From Dehalococcoidales bacterium (GTDB taxonomy: Bacteria; Chloroflexota; Dehalococcoidia; Dehalococcoidales; UBA3254): a DNA stretch of 60,082 nt. Under the pieces are notes generated by a model. That model searched no databases, was not told the DNA's origin, and saw only the letters and a list, made by a program, of their open reading frames with translations. The DNA lies in assembly GCA_016926695.1 (NCBI GenBank), contig JAFGOB010000049.1, forward strand, positions 1 to 60,082, read 5' to 3'. Of the stretch, positions 1-8,022 are shown one piece after another (the first letter of the stretch is position 1; each line of letters begins with the position of its first letter). The position numbers and the translations under genes were made by a program.

Positions 1-53
1 CCCGAGTGCAAAAAGGTATGAAAACTAAAATCCACCCCGCCCTGATGATGCTG

Positions 54-80
54 CCCGACGGGTGAAAAGGCGGCGTCGGG
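54..80. other. Hairpin upstream of tilS
   Basis: CCCGACG (54-60) is matched by CGTCGGG (74-80), giving a 7-bp stem with a 13-nt loop. No T-run follows on either strand, so it may be a weak terminator of an upstream gene outside the window or a chance palindrome. No gene is supported in 1-183. Confidence 0.25.
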
Positions 81-145
81 ATCCAGCATGACACCTGCAG
101 AGACTGAAAAATAAATCAATAAACCTTTTTGCCGTACAGCCAAAG

Positions 146-174
146 TTGTTTCTCCCCGCACTGCTAACTATAAT
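146..174 (+). promoter_or_regulatory. Sigma-70-type promoter for tilS
   Basis: TTGTTT (146-151), a 17-bp spacer and TATAAT (169-174) make a near-consensus promoter. The expected start of transcription is about position 181, only about 3 nt before the tilS ATG at 184, so the message would be leaderless or nearly so. There is no Shine-Dalgarno upstream of that ATG, which agrees. Confidence 0.6.
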
Positions 175-183
175 AGGGATATT

Positions 184-1635
184 ATGGCGAGAAGAAAACA
201 GGGACAATCCCTAGAACAGAGGGTTCTGCAATATATTCAAAGGCAGGGCCTTTTTGAAAAGGGACAGAAGATAGTTGCGGCGGTATCGGGAGGGCCGGAC
301 TCGGTCTGCCTGCTGCACTGCCTGTGGCAGTTACACGGTGAGCTGGGCATCGATCTGCTGGCTGCGCATCTTAACCACAATCTGCGGGGCGAAGAATCCC
401 GCAGGGACGCGGAATACGTGGCCGGATTGGCGGGCAAACTGGAAATACCGGTCGTGGTCGAAGAAGCGGATGTAAGCGCCTACCAGGCCGAACACCGGCT
501 TTCGCTGGAGGAAGCTGCCCGTGAGGTCAGGTACCTTTTCCTGGCGCGGACGGCGCAGGAATCAGGGGCGGCGAGCGTGGCGGTGGGGCATACCAGTGAC
601 GACCAGGCTGAAACCGTCCTGCTGCACATTATCCGCGGTACCGGCACACTGGGGTTGAGGGGACTGCAACCCTGCCAGAGTCTGCAATTTTCAGAGAACG
701 ACATCGACATCGTCCGTCCTCTTCTGCAAATCGACCGTGCTGAGACGGAGGAGTATTGCACCCGTTTCGACCTGAAGCCCCGGCTGGACAGCTCCAATCT
801 TTCCCTGGCCCCGCTGCGCAACCGGGTGCGGCATGAGCTTATTCCTCTTTTGGAAGGATATAATCCGGCTGTAAAGGAGTCGCTCCTGCGTATGAGCGTT
901 ATCGCCAGGGATGAAGCAGCCTTTATGAGTGAGTTATGCTCCGGGGCCTGGCAAAGGATCGTAGGGAAAGAAAAAGGTCTCCTGGTGCTGGAAAAGAAAC
1001 GGCTGAAGGAACTGGTACCGGCTTTGCAGAGACAGATTTTGAGGAAAGCCGTTAATGAGCTTCTGGGAAGCCTGAAGGACATAGAGACGCGCCATATCGA
1101 AGAGCTGATGGAGGCGCTGGAAAAGCCGCCGGGAAGACAAATCAGTCTGCCCCGCGGGCTGGTCTTCGTGGTGGAATACGACCGTTTCCTGCTGGGAGTT
1201 GATCCCCGGGACCTGGTGCCTTTGCCGGAGATGGAAGGCGAGTTCGAGATCAAGATTCCGGGAGAAACGATTATCCCGGGATGGAAAATAAAATCGGTGC
1301 TGAAGGTATATCAGGCTGATGCCGGACAAACTGAGAAAGATGACATCATCACCGGGATGTTTTCGGCGGAATTCGACCGGGAGGTGGTGGGGGACAAGCT
1401 GTCTGTAAGGTCCAGGCGGAAGGGCGACCGTTTTTGTCCCCTGGGCATGAACGGGACCAAAAAAGTCGGCGAATTCATGCTGGATGCGGGCATACCCCGG
1501 CTGTGGCGCGATCGGATTCCCGTTTTTTTCACCCCTAAACAGATAGTCTGGGTAGCCGGCTGGCGTATAGACGACCACGTTAAGATCACGCCGAAGACAC
1601 GCTTCGTACTGAATATCAAAATGACCAGGGTATAG
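184..1635 (+). CDS. tilS: tRNA(Ile)-lysidine synthetase TilS
   Basis: Cytosolic ATP-dependent enzyme that converts C34 of the AUA-reading tRNA(Ile) to lysidine. The 483-residue length is normal for the long TilS form. The PP-loop motif SGGPDS is at residues 35-40, followed by HLNHNLRG (about 62-69) and VGHTSDDQAET (about 135-145), all typical of the N-terminal adenylation domain. The C-terminal substrate-binding region contains the usual RRKGDRFCPLGM and KVGEFM motifs. The first ATG lies just after a strong promoter and has no ribosome-binding site, so either translation is leaderless or an internal start is used; family members often begin near residue 10-12. No ftsH or hpt neighbour, common partners elsewhere, is present. 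Confidence 0.95.
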   Translation: MARRKQGQSLEQRVLQYIQRQGLFEKGQKIVAAVSGGPDSVCLLHCLWQLHGELGIDLLAAHLNHNLRGEESRRDAEYVAGLAGKLEIPVVVEEADVSAYQAEHRLSLEEAAREVRYLFLARTAQESGAASVAVGHTSDDQAETVLLHIIRGTGTLGLRGLQPCQSLQFSENDIDIVRPLLQIDRAETEEYCTRFDLKPRLDSSNLSLAPLRNRVRHELIPLLEGYNPAVKESLLRMSVIARDEAAFMSELCSGAWQRIVGKEKGLLVLEKKRLKELVPALQRQILRKAVNELLGSLKDIETRHIEELMEALEKPPGRQISLPRGLVFVVEYDRFLLGVDPRDLVPLPEMEGEFEIKIPGETIIPGWKIKSVLKVYQADAGQTEKDDIITGMFSAEFDREVVGDKLSVRSRRKGDRFCPLGMNGTKKVGEFMLDAGIPRLWRDRIPVFFTPKQIVWVAGWRIDDHVKITPKTRFVLNIKMTRV

Positions 1636-1714
1636 GCATGCCTGTTTACGGCTGTCAGCCTCATTAATCATCCGGGTAAGTCGATTGTTCTCCCTGGAGG
1701 TCCTCATAGAATGT

Positions 1715-1743
1715 TTGTCCTTTCCAACCGGGCAAGTTATAAT
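1715..1743 (+). promoter_or_regulatory. Promoter for hicBA
   Basis: TTGTCC (1715-1720), a 17-bp spacer and TATAAT (1738-1743) precede hicB by about 70 nt. A small AT-rich palindrome, TATGCATA, lies just downstream (about 1758-1765) and could be part of a HicB operator. HicB autoregulation is known for the family; this particular site is inference. Confidence 0.6.
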
Positions 1744-1811
1744 GACCTGTGACTGAATATGCATACTATCTACTCCAGGCATCATAAACAATGCAAATGG
1801 GGAGGTGGGAG

Positions 1812-2066
1812 ATGATAACCGAATATATTGAAGCTGCTTTGAGCCTGGCAAAATATGAAATTATTGATGATGAGGAGCCGTACTACGGTGAAGTTCCGGA
1901 ATTGGAAGGAGTATGGGCTACAGGAAAGACACTTGAAGCATGTCGTCGTAACCTGGCGGATGTTATTGATAACTGGCTTGTCATTCGACTCAAAAGAGCG
2001 CTACCTATTCCGCCAATAGGTGAGCACAGAGTGGAAGAATTGAAGAGGTTGGAGGTAAGTGGCTGA
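1812..2066 (+). CDS. hicB: HicB family antitoxin
   Basis: Antitoxin of a type II toxin-antitoxin pair. The 84-residue protein has the partial RNase H-like HicB fold: an N-terminal strand with YYGEVPELEGVWA, then the helix ETLEACRRNL-like segment KTLEACRRNLADVIDNW. The ATG at 1812 is chosen because GGAGG (1801-1805) sits 6 nt upstream; in-frame ATGs at 1791 and 1797 lack one. It lacks an obvious C-terminal HTH or ribbon-helix-helix domain, so DNA binding, if any, would need the short C-terminal tail. It overlaps the downstream toxin gene by 8 nt, so the two are translationally coupled. Gene order antitoxin-toxin is the reverse of the E. coli hicAB order but common in other HicBA loci. Confidence 0.85.
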   Translation: MITEYIEAALSLAKYEIIDDEEPYYGEVPELEGVWATGKTLEACRRNLADVIDNWLVIRLKRALPIPPIGEHRVEELKRLEVSG

Positions 2067-2277
2067 GCTTACGCCGGTATCATGGGCGGAGTTGGTGAGG
2101 AAATTCCGTAAGCTCGGTTTTGATGGACCTTACCAGGGTGGCAAGCATCCCTATATGATAAAGGATAATCTGGTATTAACCATACCCAATCCGCACCGCC
2201 GTGAGATTGGAATTCCTCTCCTTGCTCGGGTGTTAAGACGTGCCGGGGTCAGAGAAAAGGAATGGTTGGAAACATAA
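2059..2277 (+). CDS. hicA: HicA family mRNA interferase toxin
   Basis: Small double-stranded-RNA-binding-fold toxin that cleaves mRNA and is neutralised by HicB. The 72-residue protein shows the family pattern WAELVRKFRKLGF, then GGKHPYM with the catalytic histidine (H30), then LTIPNPHRREI and GIPLLARVLRRAG. It starts at a GTG that overlaps the end of hicB; GGAGG lies at 2051-2055, 3 nt before the start, which is close but usable. Nothing looks broken, so the pair is probably functional. Confidence 0.88.
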   Translation: MAELTPVSWAELVRKFRKLGFDGPYQGGKHPYMIKDNLVLTIPNPHRREIGIPLLARVLRRAGVREKEWLET

Positions 2278-2290
2278 TGAGCAAAAAGAT

Positions 2291-2326
2291 AAACGCATAC
2301 CAGCTTTATCAGTATGCGTTTTTCTT
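2291..2326. terminator. Bidirectional rho-independent terminator
   Basis: AAACGCATAC (2291-2300) and GTATGCGTTT (2312-2321) form a perfect 10-bp stem with an 11-nt loop. A T-rich run follows on the plus strand (2322-2328), and on the minus strand the stem is followed by ATCTTTTTG. It lies between hicA (+) and the Mo-hydroxylase operon (-), so it can end both. Confidence 0.85.
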
Positions 2327-2358
2327 TCCTTCTGAGAACAGCCGGAATATCCGGACCG

Positions 2359-4722
2359 CTACCTGGCGTTGAGGATAGCCCTTTTCACCAGCGTCCTGGC
2401 AATCTGGATCTTATAGCTGTTGTTGATGACGGGAAAGGCTTCTTTCAAACCTGCCAGGGCGGCGTTTTCTGCATCCGTTTCGTTGATAGTCTTGCCCAGT
2501 ATGTATTCCTCGGCCGCTTTCACACGTACCGGCAGGTTATAGACCGAGTTCAGGCATATTCTGGCCGATTTGACGGTACCCGCATCCAGGGAGAGTACCG
2601 CGGCGCAGTTGACTACCGGAAAGTCAATGCTCTTCCTGAGCGCGAACTTGATAAATTTTGACCTGGTACCGGCAGGCAGCGCCGGGATAACGATTTCCAG
2701 TACGATTTCGTCTTCATCCAGTACGGTGGTGCGGTTTATGCCGGCTGTGAAGAGCTGTTCGGCCTCTATAATCCTTTTGCTGGTCCTGACAGAGGCGTTC
2801 AGGGCTATCAGCGCGGGGGCCATGTCAGAGGAATTGACGGCCACGCATCCGCAGTTAAAGCAGCGGTTGGACTCGATTTCGACCATGTCGATGTCCAGTC
2901 CTCCGGTATCCTCTTTGAACAGGCTGCCGACCCTCTCTTCGGAGCGAAGCTCGGGCTGGCTGACCCGGCCGACTTTTTTGAGATAGGAGCTGTTAAACCT
3001 GTCCCCGGTATCTGCGCTGACAGGGACCTCCTGCTCAACCGGCTCCTGCCCGGTACCCAGGAAGCGGTTTATGGAATCGGCGGCATTACGGCCTGCCGCT
3101 ATGGCCTCAACTACGGTGGAAGGACCGCTGACGAAATCACCCGCAGCAAAAAGATTCTTCCCCAGACGCCCGTCCGCCTGATCCATCATCAGCCCGTCTT
3201 TTTCATCCAGACAGCCGGGTGGGAGGAAAGAAGTATCGGGCGATTCACCGATGGCCTTGAGCACGGCATCCAGCTCCATGGTAAATTCAGAGCCTTTAAC
3301 AGGCATGGGGCGGGGTCTGCCGCTCTCATCCGGCTCTCCCAGCTCCATGCGGGTGCATTTAAGGGCTATTCTGCCGTTCCCGGCGGATGTCGCTTCCAGC
3401 GGAAGGGTCAGGAACTCAATTTTTATGTTTTCTTCAGCGGCTTTTTCGACTTCATCCTTGAGGGCCGGCATTTCGGCAAGGGTGCGGCGGTAGATGATGA
3501 CCGGTTCGGCGCTCAGCCTCAGCAGGGTGCGGGCGACGTCCACCGCCACGTTGCCCCCGCCGATTACGCCCACTTTCTTACCGGGGATATCCTTTGATCC
3601 CTGGTTGGACTTCCTGAGGAATTCCAGTCCGGAGGAAAGGAGTTCTTCTCCCGGCAGTCCCGCCGACCGCTCTTTCCAGGCGCCGGCGGCGGCCAGTACT
3701 GCGTCAAAGGAGGTTATCATGTCCGCCAGCCCGTCCCTGTCAACGGGATTTTCCGTCAACAGCTTTATTCCCATCTTTTCCAGTGCTTCCACCTGTTTTT
3801 GTACGATTTCTTTGGGCAGACGGTAGGGAGGGATTCCAGCGGCCAGCATTCCTCCGGCCTGTTTGCCGCTTTCATAAATACTTACATCATGGCCGCAGCG
3901 CCTGAGGAAATAGGCGGCGGATAGTCCGGCGGGCCCGGAACCGATTACGGCTACCCGTTTGCCGGTTTCGGAATTCGGCGCCGGATAGGCTCCCTGGGAG
4001 TGATCGAGAACATAGTCGCCGATGAAGCGTTCTACTGCGCGCACCGAGACCGGCTGATCGTAGTCAGCCCGGTTGCACTGGCCTTCGCAGTAGTGCGGGC
4101 AGACCCGGCCGGTAATGGCCGGAAAAGGATTTGACCGCATCAGCACACCGGCGGCCTCCCCCAGTTTGCCCTGGCGTATCAGCGCCATATAGTCGGCGAT
4201 CTGTACCCCGGCTGGACAGGCAGCGGAACAGGGGGTGGGAATGATCCTGTTCGAACCGAAGATGGAATGATAGCGCCCGTCGCCGATAAGCGCATAGCAG
4301 GCCTTGCCTCCTTTGCGCAGGCAGTTGAAGCGGTTGTCAGCTACCCAGTAATACCAGCAGCGGTTGTTCTGGCAAATATTCCCGGCAATGGTGCCCATTT
4401 CACGGATATGGGGAGATGCGGTACGCCGGGCGGCTTCAGCCAGCAGGGGGTAATTATCCGTTACTTGCTCGCTATTGGCTATATCTTCAAGCCTGGCAAG
4501 AGCGCCTATTTTCAATGTGCCGTCTTCTTCCCTGATATAGTCCAGGTCCGGGATATCCTTTATGTTGACCAGCACCTCCGGGTAATCAGGCAGGATGTTG
4601 TCCTTCATTTCTCCCAGCAGGTCAGTGCCGCCGGCTATTATTCTGGCTTTTTCTGCGGTATTTCCCAGAGCGGCCGCTGCCTGTTCAACTGAGCCGGCGT
4701 TCAGGTGTTTAAATTTCCTCAT
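2359..4722 (-). CDS. Mo-hydroxylase FAD subunit with an inserted GltD-like NAD(P)H oxidoreductase
   Basis: Medium subunit of a xanthine dehydrogenase/hydroxybenzoyl-CoA reductase-type enzyme, 787 residues instead of the usual 280-320. Residues 1-156 are the FAD-binding (CoxM/HcrB) domain: AGGTDLL (30-36) and GTIAGNICQNNRCWYY (110-125). Residues from about 630 resume it (SSDMAPALIAL) and carry the CO-dehydrogenase-flavoprotein C-terminal domain. In between lies a complete GltD-like module: a Fer4_20-type Cys domain (C165, C169, C208, C212, C216), a dinucleotide fold GSGPAGLSAAY (about 260) and a second GGGNVAVDVAR (about 383). C117, C122, C134, C142 and, after the insert, C621, C624, C626 flank it, so the insertion falls inside the loop that holds a [4Fe-4S] cluster in HcrB. 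It is the last gene of the operon, 37 bp after the Mo subunit. The fusion could pass electrons directly between NAD(P)H and the Mo enzyme. The domain calls are firm; the electron path is inference. Confidence 0.9.
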   Translation of the reverse strand: MRKFKHLNAGSVEQAAAALGNTAEKARIIAGGTDLLGEMKDNILPDYPEVLVNIKDIPDLDYIREEDGTLKIGALARLEDIANSEQVTDNYPLLAEAARRTASPHIREMGTIAGNICQNNRCWYYWVADNRFNCLRKGGKACYALIGDGRYHSIFGSNRIIPTPCSAACPAGVQIADYMALIRQGKLGEAAGVLMRSNPFPAITGRVCPHYCEGQCNRADYDQPVSVRAVERFIGDYVLDHSQGAYPAPNSETGKRVAVIGSGPAGLSAAYFLRRCGHDVSIYESGKQAGGMLAAGIPPYRLPKEIVQKQVEALEKMGIKLLTENPVDRDGLADMITSFDAVLAAAGAWKERSAGLPGEELLSSGLEFLRKSNQGSKDIPGKKVGVIGGGNVAVDVARTLLRLSAEPVIIYRRTLAEMPALKDEVEKAAEENIKIEFLTLPLEATSAGNGRIALKCTRMELGEPDESGRPRPMPVKGSEFTMELDAVLKAIGESPDTSFLPPGCLDEKDGLMMDQADGRLGKNLFAAGDFVSGPSTVVEAIAAGRNAADSINRFLGTGQEPVEQEVPVSADTGDRFNSSYLKKVGRVSQPELRSEERVGSLFKEDTGGLDIDMVEIESNRCFNCGCVAVNSSDMAPALIALNASVRTSKRIIEAEQLFTAGINRTTVLDEDEIVLEIVIPALPAGTRSKFIKFALRKSIDFPVVNCAAVLSLDAGTVKSARICLNSVYNLPVRVKAAEEYILGKTINETDAENAALAGLKEAFPVINNSYKIQIARTLVKRAILNAR

Positions 4723-4759
4723 GGCGATCTCCAGATGCGATATTTGTTGAATACTTCAT

Positions 4760-7219
4760 TTATATTTTCTCCAGAGCTTTCAGCACCCTGTCCGGGGTGA
4801 CGGGAAAACCCTCGACCCATTTGCCCGTGGCGTTATGGACCGCCGGTCCTATCAAAACGGGTATTACCGTGGCCACATCCTCTCCGATTCCGACGGAGCC
4901 GTAAGGACCGTAACCCATGCCTGTCTCGACCAGGATGGTATCCACTTCATCGATATCAAACAGGGTGGGTATCTTGTAGTTCAGAAGGTTGCCGTTTAAC
5001 ATAACACCCGTATTGGGATCGTGCACAACCTCTTCGGTGCGTCCCCTGCCGACGGCCATAAAGGCGCCACCGTATTGCTGCCCTTCACATCCGTCCCAGT
5101 TTATCACCTTGCCTACATCGTTAACGGTGACAACTTTTGTGATCTCAACTTCACCGGTTTCGGTATCGACCTCGACCTCCATGAAATGGGCCTGACGGCA
5201 AAAACGCAGCCGCACGCCCAGGTAGGTGCCGCGCTGGACGTGCCAGGCGTGCTGGAAAAGGGGAGGGGTCAGTCTCAAAGGGTACTTGAGGCCTTCCTTT
5301 CCAGCCAGAAGGGGTTCACCTACCACGGATGTGAGAGGTCCCTGGGCGCCGGCCGGCCCGACAAGATCGGCGATGCTCATTTTATTTTCAGGGTCGTTCT
5401 TTTCAAATATAATACCGTTTTTAATATCCAGGTCTTCCGGCTTTTTTCCCGGGAAAGCCGCCGGGAAGCTGGTGAGTTGAGTAGCCCCTCGCGGGCTGAC
5501 CGCTGTTTCCAGTATCTTTTGTTTCAGCAGCCTGGCGCAGTGACGTATAGCGTAGCCGTTGACGCATAAATTGGTGGAAGTATCCGGGGTCATGGTGAAG
5601 ACCCCTGCGTCTATCTGCTGCTGGAAAGCGACATCCTCCACGCGGAATCCCAGTTCATCTGCGGCAATCTGGCAGTAGGAGGTCTCTGCGTTCTGGCCGC
5701 CGTCGGCGCGGCAGCCGTAGATGGTGGCTGTCCCGTCATTGCGCTCGACATGGATTGCCACCTCACTCGATCCTGCGGAATCGTCCCATTCATGTGTCCA
5801 GGTAAAGGCCAGGCCGTGCATCTTCCCGTTGGGAAGCTTTTTTGTACCGGGCAGGTGCCATTTCCTGTCCCATTCTATGGCCTCTTTGCCCTTTTCCAGG
5901 CATTCTTTCAGGCTGTCCCGGACATCGAACCCCAGCTCGGCCTTGCGCTCGTTAAGCCAGTTGATGTCATGTCCCTCGGCGCCGTCGTTTTTCAGCGCAA
6001 CTACCGTCGGGTCAAGTCCCAGAGCTTCGGCTACATGATTGAAGACCAGGTCCAGGCTGTAGCAGTTGGCGTTTTGCTCGCAGCGCGTGGCATAGGTCGG
6101 ACCTTTGTTGACCTTTACGGACTCCGTCTTGCCGTAAACATGGGGGATCCTGGTATTATCGATCAGGTGTTTAACGATGCCGAAGACCGGCAGGGCCTGG
6201 TTTACTACTACACCCCTGGTCTGAACGGCGATGATGGTACCGTCCGTTTTGAACCCGACTTTATAGTAGTAGACACCTGAGTCCATCTCACCGCCGTAGA
6301 AGTCCTCCCTGCGGTTAAAGACCCACTTTACAGGCCGCCCCGTTCTTTTTGAAAGAAGTGCGGCGCAGTAATGGCCTCCCATGTTCCAGCCGGACTGGCT
6401 CCATCCTCCGAAGCTGGCGCCCTGGTAAAGGCAGTGTAGTATGATCTTGTTCATGGGAATCCCGCCGAACCAGGACGAAATAGCCCTTTTGCAGATATGA
6501 GGTCTCTGCTGCTTGACCCAGACCTCGGGGTATTCGTTATTCCATCTGAAAACGCCGCAGGGCCGTTCCGGTCCTATCCAGGTGCTTTGTCCCTGTATGA
6601 ACTTGAACTCGATAATGCGATCGGCCTCGGCAAAACCCTTCTCTACATCACCGTGTTTTTCGATGTAGGTGGTCTGAGGGGTGAGGTTACCCTCCGGGCT
6701 GCTTTCGGGGTCCGCCAGGGGAGCGTCCTCCAGCAGGGCCTGCTCCGGGTCCAGGACAAAGGGACGCTCCCGCCATTTCACCTCGATCAATTTGAGGGCT
6801 TCCTCTGCTATTTCCTCGCTGTCCGCGACAATAAAAGCACCCACCTCTTCGCCCTGGAAATGGGCGACGCGTGGCAGGACGGGCAGGTCGGAAGGCTCAT
6901 GGCCTCCGAGGTTGGCGGTAGCAGGTAGTTCAGGATCGTCATACCTGAGGACGGCCCGTACTCCGGGAAATTTTTCGGCAGCGGACGTATCCATGCCGAT
7001 TATCTCGGCGTGAGGGAAAGGAGAGGTGAGAAACCTGCCGTACAGCATGCCCGGGATCTGTACATCCAGGGTATACCTGGCTGATCCGCTGGCTTTTTCA
7101 TAGCCGTCCAGGCGGCGTACGCCTTTTTTCCCTATGCTTTCGTACCGGTCGAGGGGATATTTATCAGCCTTTAGATTATCGAAAAGTTCCTTCATTTCAG
7201 CCGTATCATTCCTGGCCAT
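4760..7219 (-). CDS. Xanthine dehydrogenase-family molybdopterin-binding subunit
   Basis: Catalytic large subunit of a Mo hydroxylase (819 residues, normal length). The N-terminal Ald_Xan_dh_C domain covers about residues 35-145 (RRLDGYEKASGSARYTLD onward). The Mo-cofactor region contains QGASFGGWSQSG (266-277). The C-terminal GSVGIGED motif (about 774-781) carries the expected active-site glutamate at about residue 780. By overall architecture and the HcrB-like partner it is closer to hydroxybenzoyl-CoA reductase-type enzymes than to aerobic CO dehydrogenase, but the substrate cannot be read from the sequence. It overlaps the 2Fe-2S subunit gene by 14 nt, so the two are co-translated. The gene order small-large-medium is common in this family. 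Confidence 0.93.
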   Translation of the reverse strand: MARNDTAEMKELFDNLKADKYPLDRYESIGKKGVRRLDGYEKASGSARYTLDVQIPGMLYGRFLTSPFPHAEIIGMDTSAAEKFPGVRAVLRYDDPELPATANLGGHEPSDLPVLPRVAHFQGEEVGAFIVADSEEIAEEALKLIEVKWRERPFVLDPEQALLEDAPLADPESSPEGNLTPQTTYIEKHGDVEKGFAEADRIIEFKFIQGQSTWIGPERPCGVFRWNNEYPEVWVKQQRPHICKRAISSWFGGIPMNKIILHCLYQGASFGGWSQSGWNMGGHYCAALLSKRTGRPVKWVFNRREDFYGGEMDSGVYYYKVGFKTDGTIIAVQTRGVVVNQALPVFGIVKHLIDNTRIPHVYGKTESVKVNKGPTYATRCEQNANCYSLDLVFNHVAEALGLDPTVVALKNDGAEGHDINWLNERKAELGFDVRDSLKECLEKGKEAIEWDRKWHLPGTKKLPNGKMHGLAFTWTHEWDDSAGSSEVAIHVERNDGTATIYGCRADGGQNAETSYCQIAADELGFRVEDVAFQQQIDAGVFTMTPDTSTNLCVNGYAIRHCARLLKQKILETAVSPRGATQLTSFPAAFPGKKPEDLDIKNGIIFEKNDPENKMSIADLVGPAGAQGPLTSVVGEPLLAGKEGLKYPLRLTPPLFQHAWHVQRGTYLGVRLRFCRQAHFMEVEVDTETGEVEITKVVTVNDVGKVINWDGCEGQQYGGAFMAVGRGRTEEVVHDPNTGVMLNGNLLNYKIPTLFDIDEVDTILVETGMGYGPYGSVGIGEDVATVIPVLIGPAVHNATGKWVEGFPVTPDRVLKALEKI

Positions 7220-7721
7220 AATACCTTTCCCCCTTCAGTATCTGGGCTGCTTCAAGGACTGCTTTAATATGCTGCGGATATGTCCCGCACCTGCACAGGT
7301 TGCCTACCAGGGCTTCTTTGATCTCGTCAACGCCTGGATCGGGATTCCTGTCCAGCAGGGCTTTGGCGGTAACGATGAAGCCCGGGGTGCAGAAACCGCA
7401 CTGCATGCAACTATATTTGACATAAGTATCAATGAGGGGGTGATTGGCATTGGCTATCCCTTCGATTGTTTCGATCCGCCGGTTGTCGCATTCAATCGCC
7501 AGGGTCATGCATGAAAGGATGGGCCTGCCGTCCATGATCACCGCGCAGGCGCCGCAGGCGCCTTCAGCGCAGAACTCCTTGGTCCCGGTGAGCCCCAGCT
7601 TGTTCTGGAGGACGTACTGCAATGTCCACTGCGGCTCGACATAAAGGCGGTGTTCTTCCCCGTTGACCGTAAGATTTATGATTGCCTCTGAGACCGGTGC
7701 TGTCTGTTCCAACTGGTACAT
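7206..7721 (-). CDS. 2Fe-2S subunit of the Mo hydroxylase
   Basis: Small subunit (CoxS/HcrC type) with two [2Fe-2S] clusters. The plant-ferredoxin-like cluster has CAEGACGAC with C51, C56, C59 and C71. The C-terminal helical-bundle cluster has CMQCGFC (C108, C111) and LCRCGTY (C143, C145), numbered from the start used here. The ATG at 7721 is chosen over a TTG at 7748 because AGGGGG lies 9 nt upstream of the ATG. It is the first gene of the operon and its product passes electrons from the Mo centre to the FAD subunit. The 171-residue length is normal. Confidence 0.95.
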   Translation of the reverse strand: MYQLEQTAPVSEAIINLTVNGEEHRLYVEPQWTLQYVLQNKLGLTGTKEFCAEGACGACAVIMDGRPILSCMTLAIECDNRRIETIEGIANANHPLIDTYVKYSCMQCGFCTPGFIVTAKALLDRNPDPGVDEIKEALVGNLCRCGTYPQHIKAVLEAAQILKGERYYGQE

Positions 7722-7811
7722 ATCGAAATACCCCCTAATTAACTTCAAGCCCCATGGGAAAAAAGAATAAGAGGACCGGAGGCCGGCGCTTGTTGGTATG
7801 TTATTGACTCT

Positions 7812-7840
7812 ATTTTAATGAAATGAACCGAAATACTCAA
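7812..7840 (-). promoter_or_regulatory. Promoter of the Mo-hydroxylase operon
   Basis: On the minus strand TTGAGT (plus-strand 7835-7840) is followed after 17 bp by TAAAAT (7812-7817). The predicted start is near 7805, leaving an untranslated leader of about 84 nt before the ATG at 7721. No clear operator palindrome was seen in the leader. Confidence 0.5.
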
Positions 7841-8022
7841 TGTTTATTACAGCGGCTGTCTTTTTAAGGCGACTACAAGAATGACTGTAGAACTGAACAA
7901 CGATTGCTGCCGGGGGTATGCAGCGGAATGTTGGGCTGCTGCGATGTGTTCCGGATGCAGTCCGGTATCATGGGAAAGGGAATTCAAATGAAACGCGGGA
8001 TGGACTATGATGATAAGACAGA

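Noticed and set aside
934..1851. Open frame of 305 codons on the minus strand
   Set aside because: It is antisense to tilS and hicB, both clear genes; low-complexity composition typical of a shadow frame.
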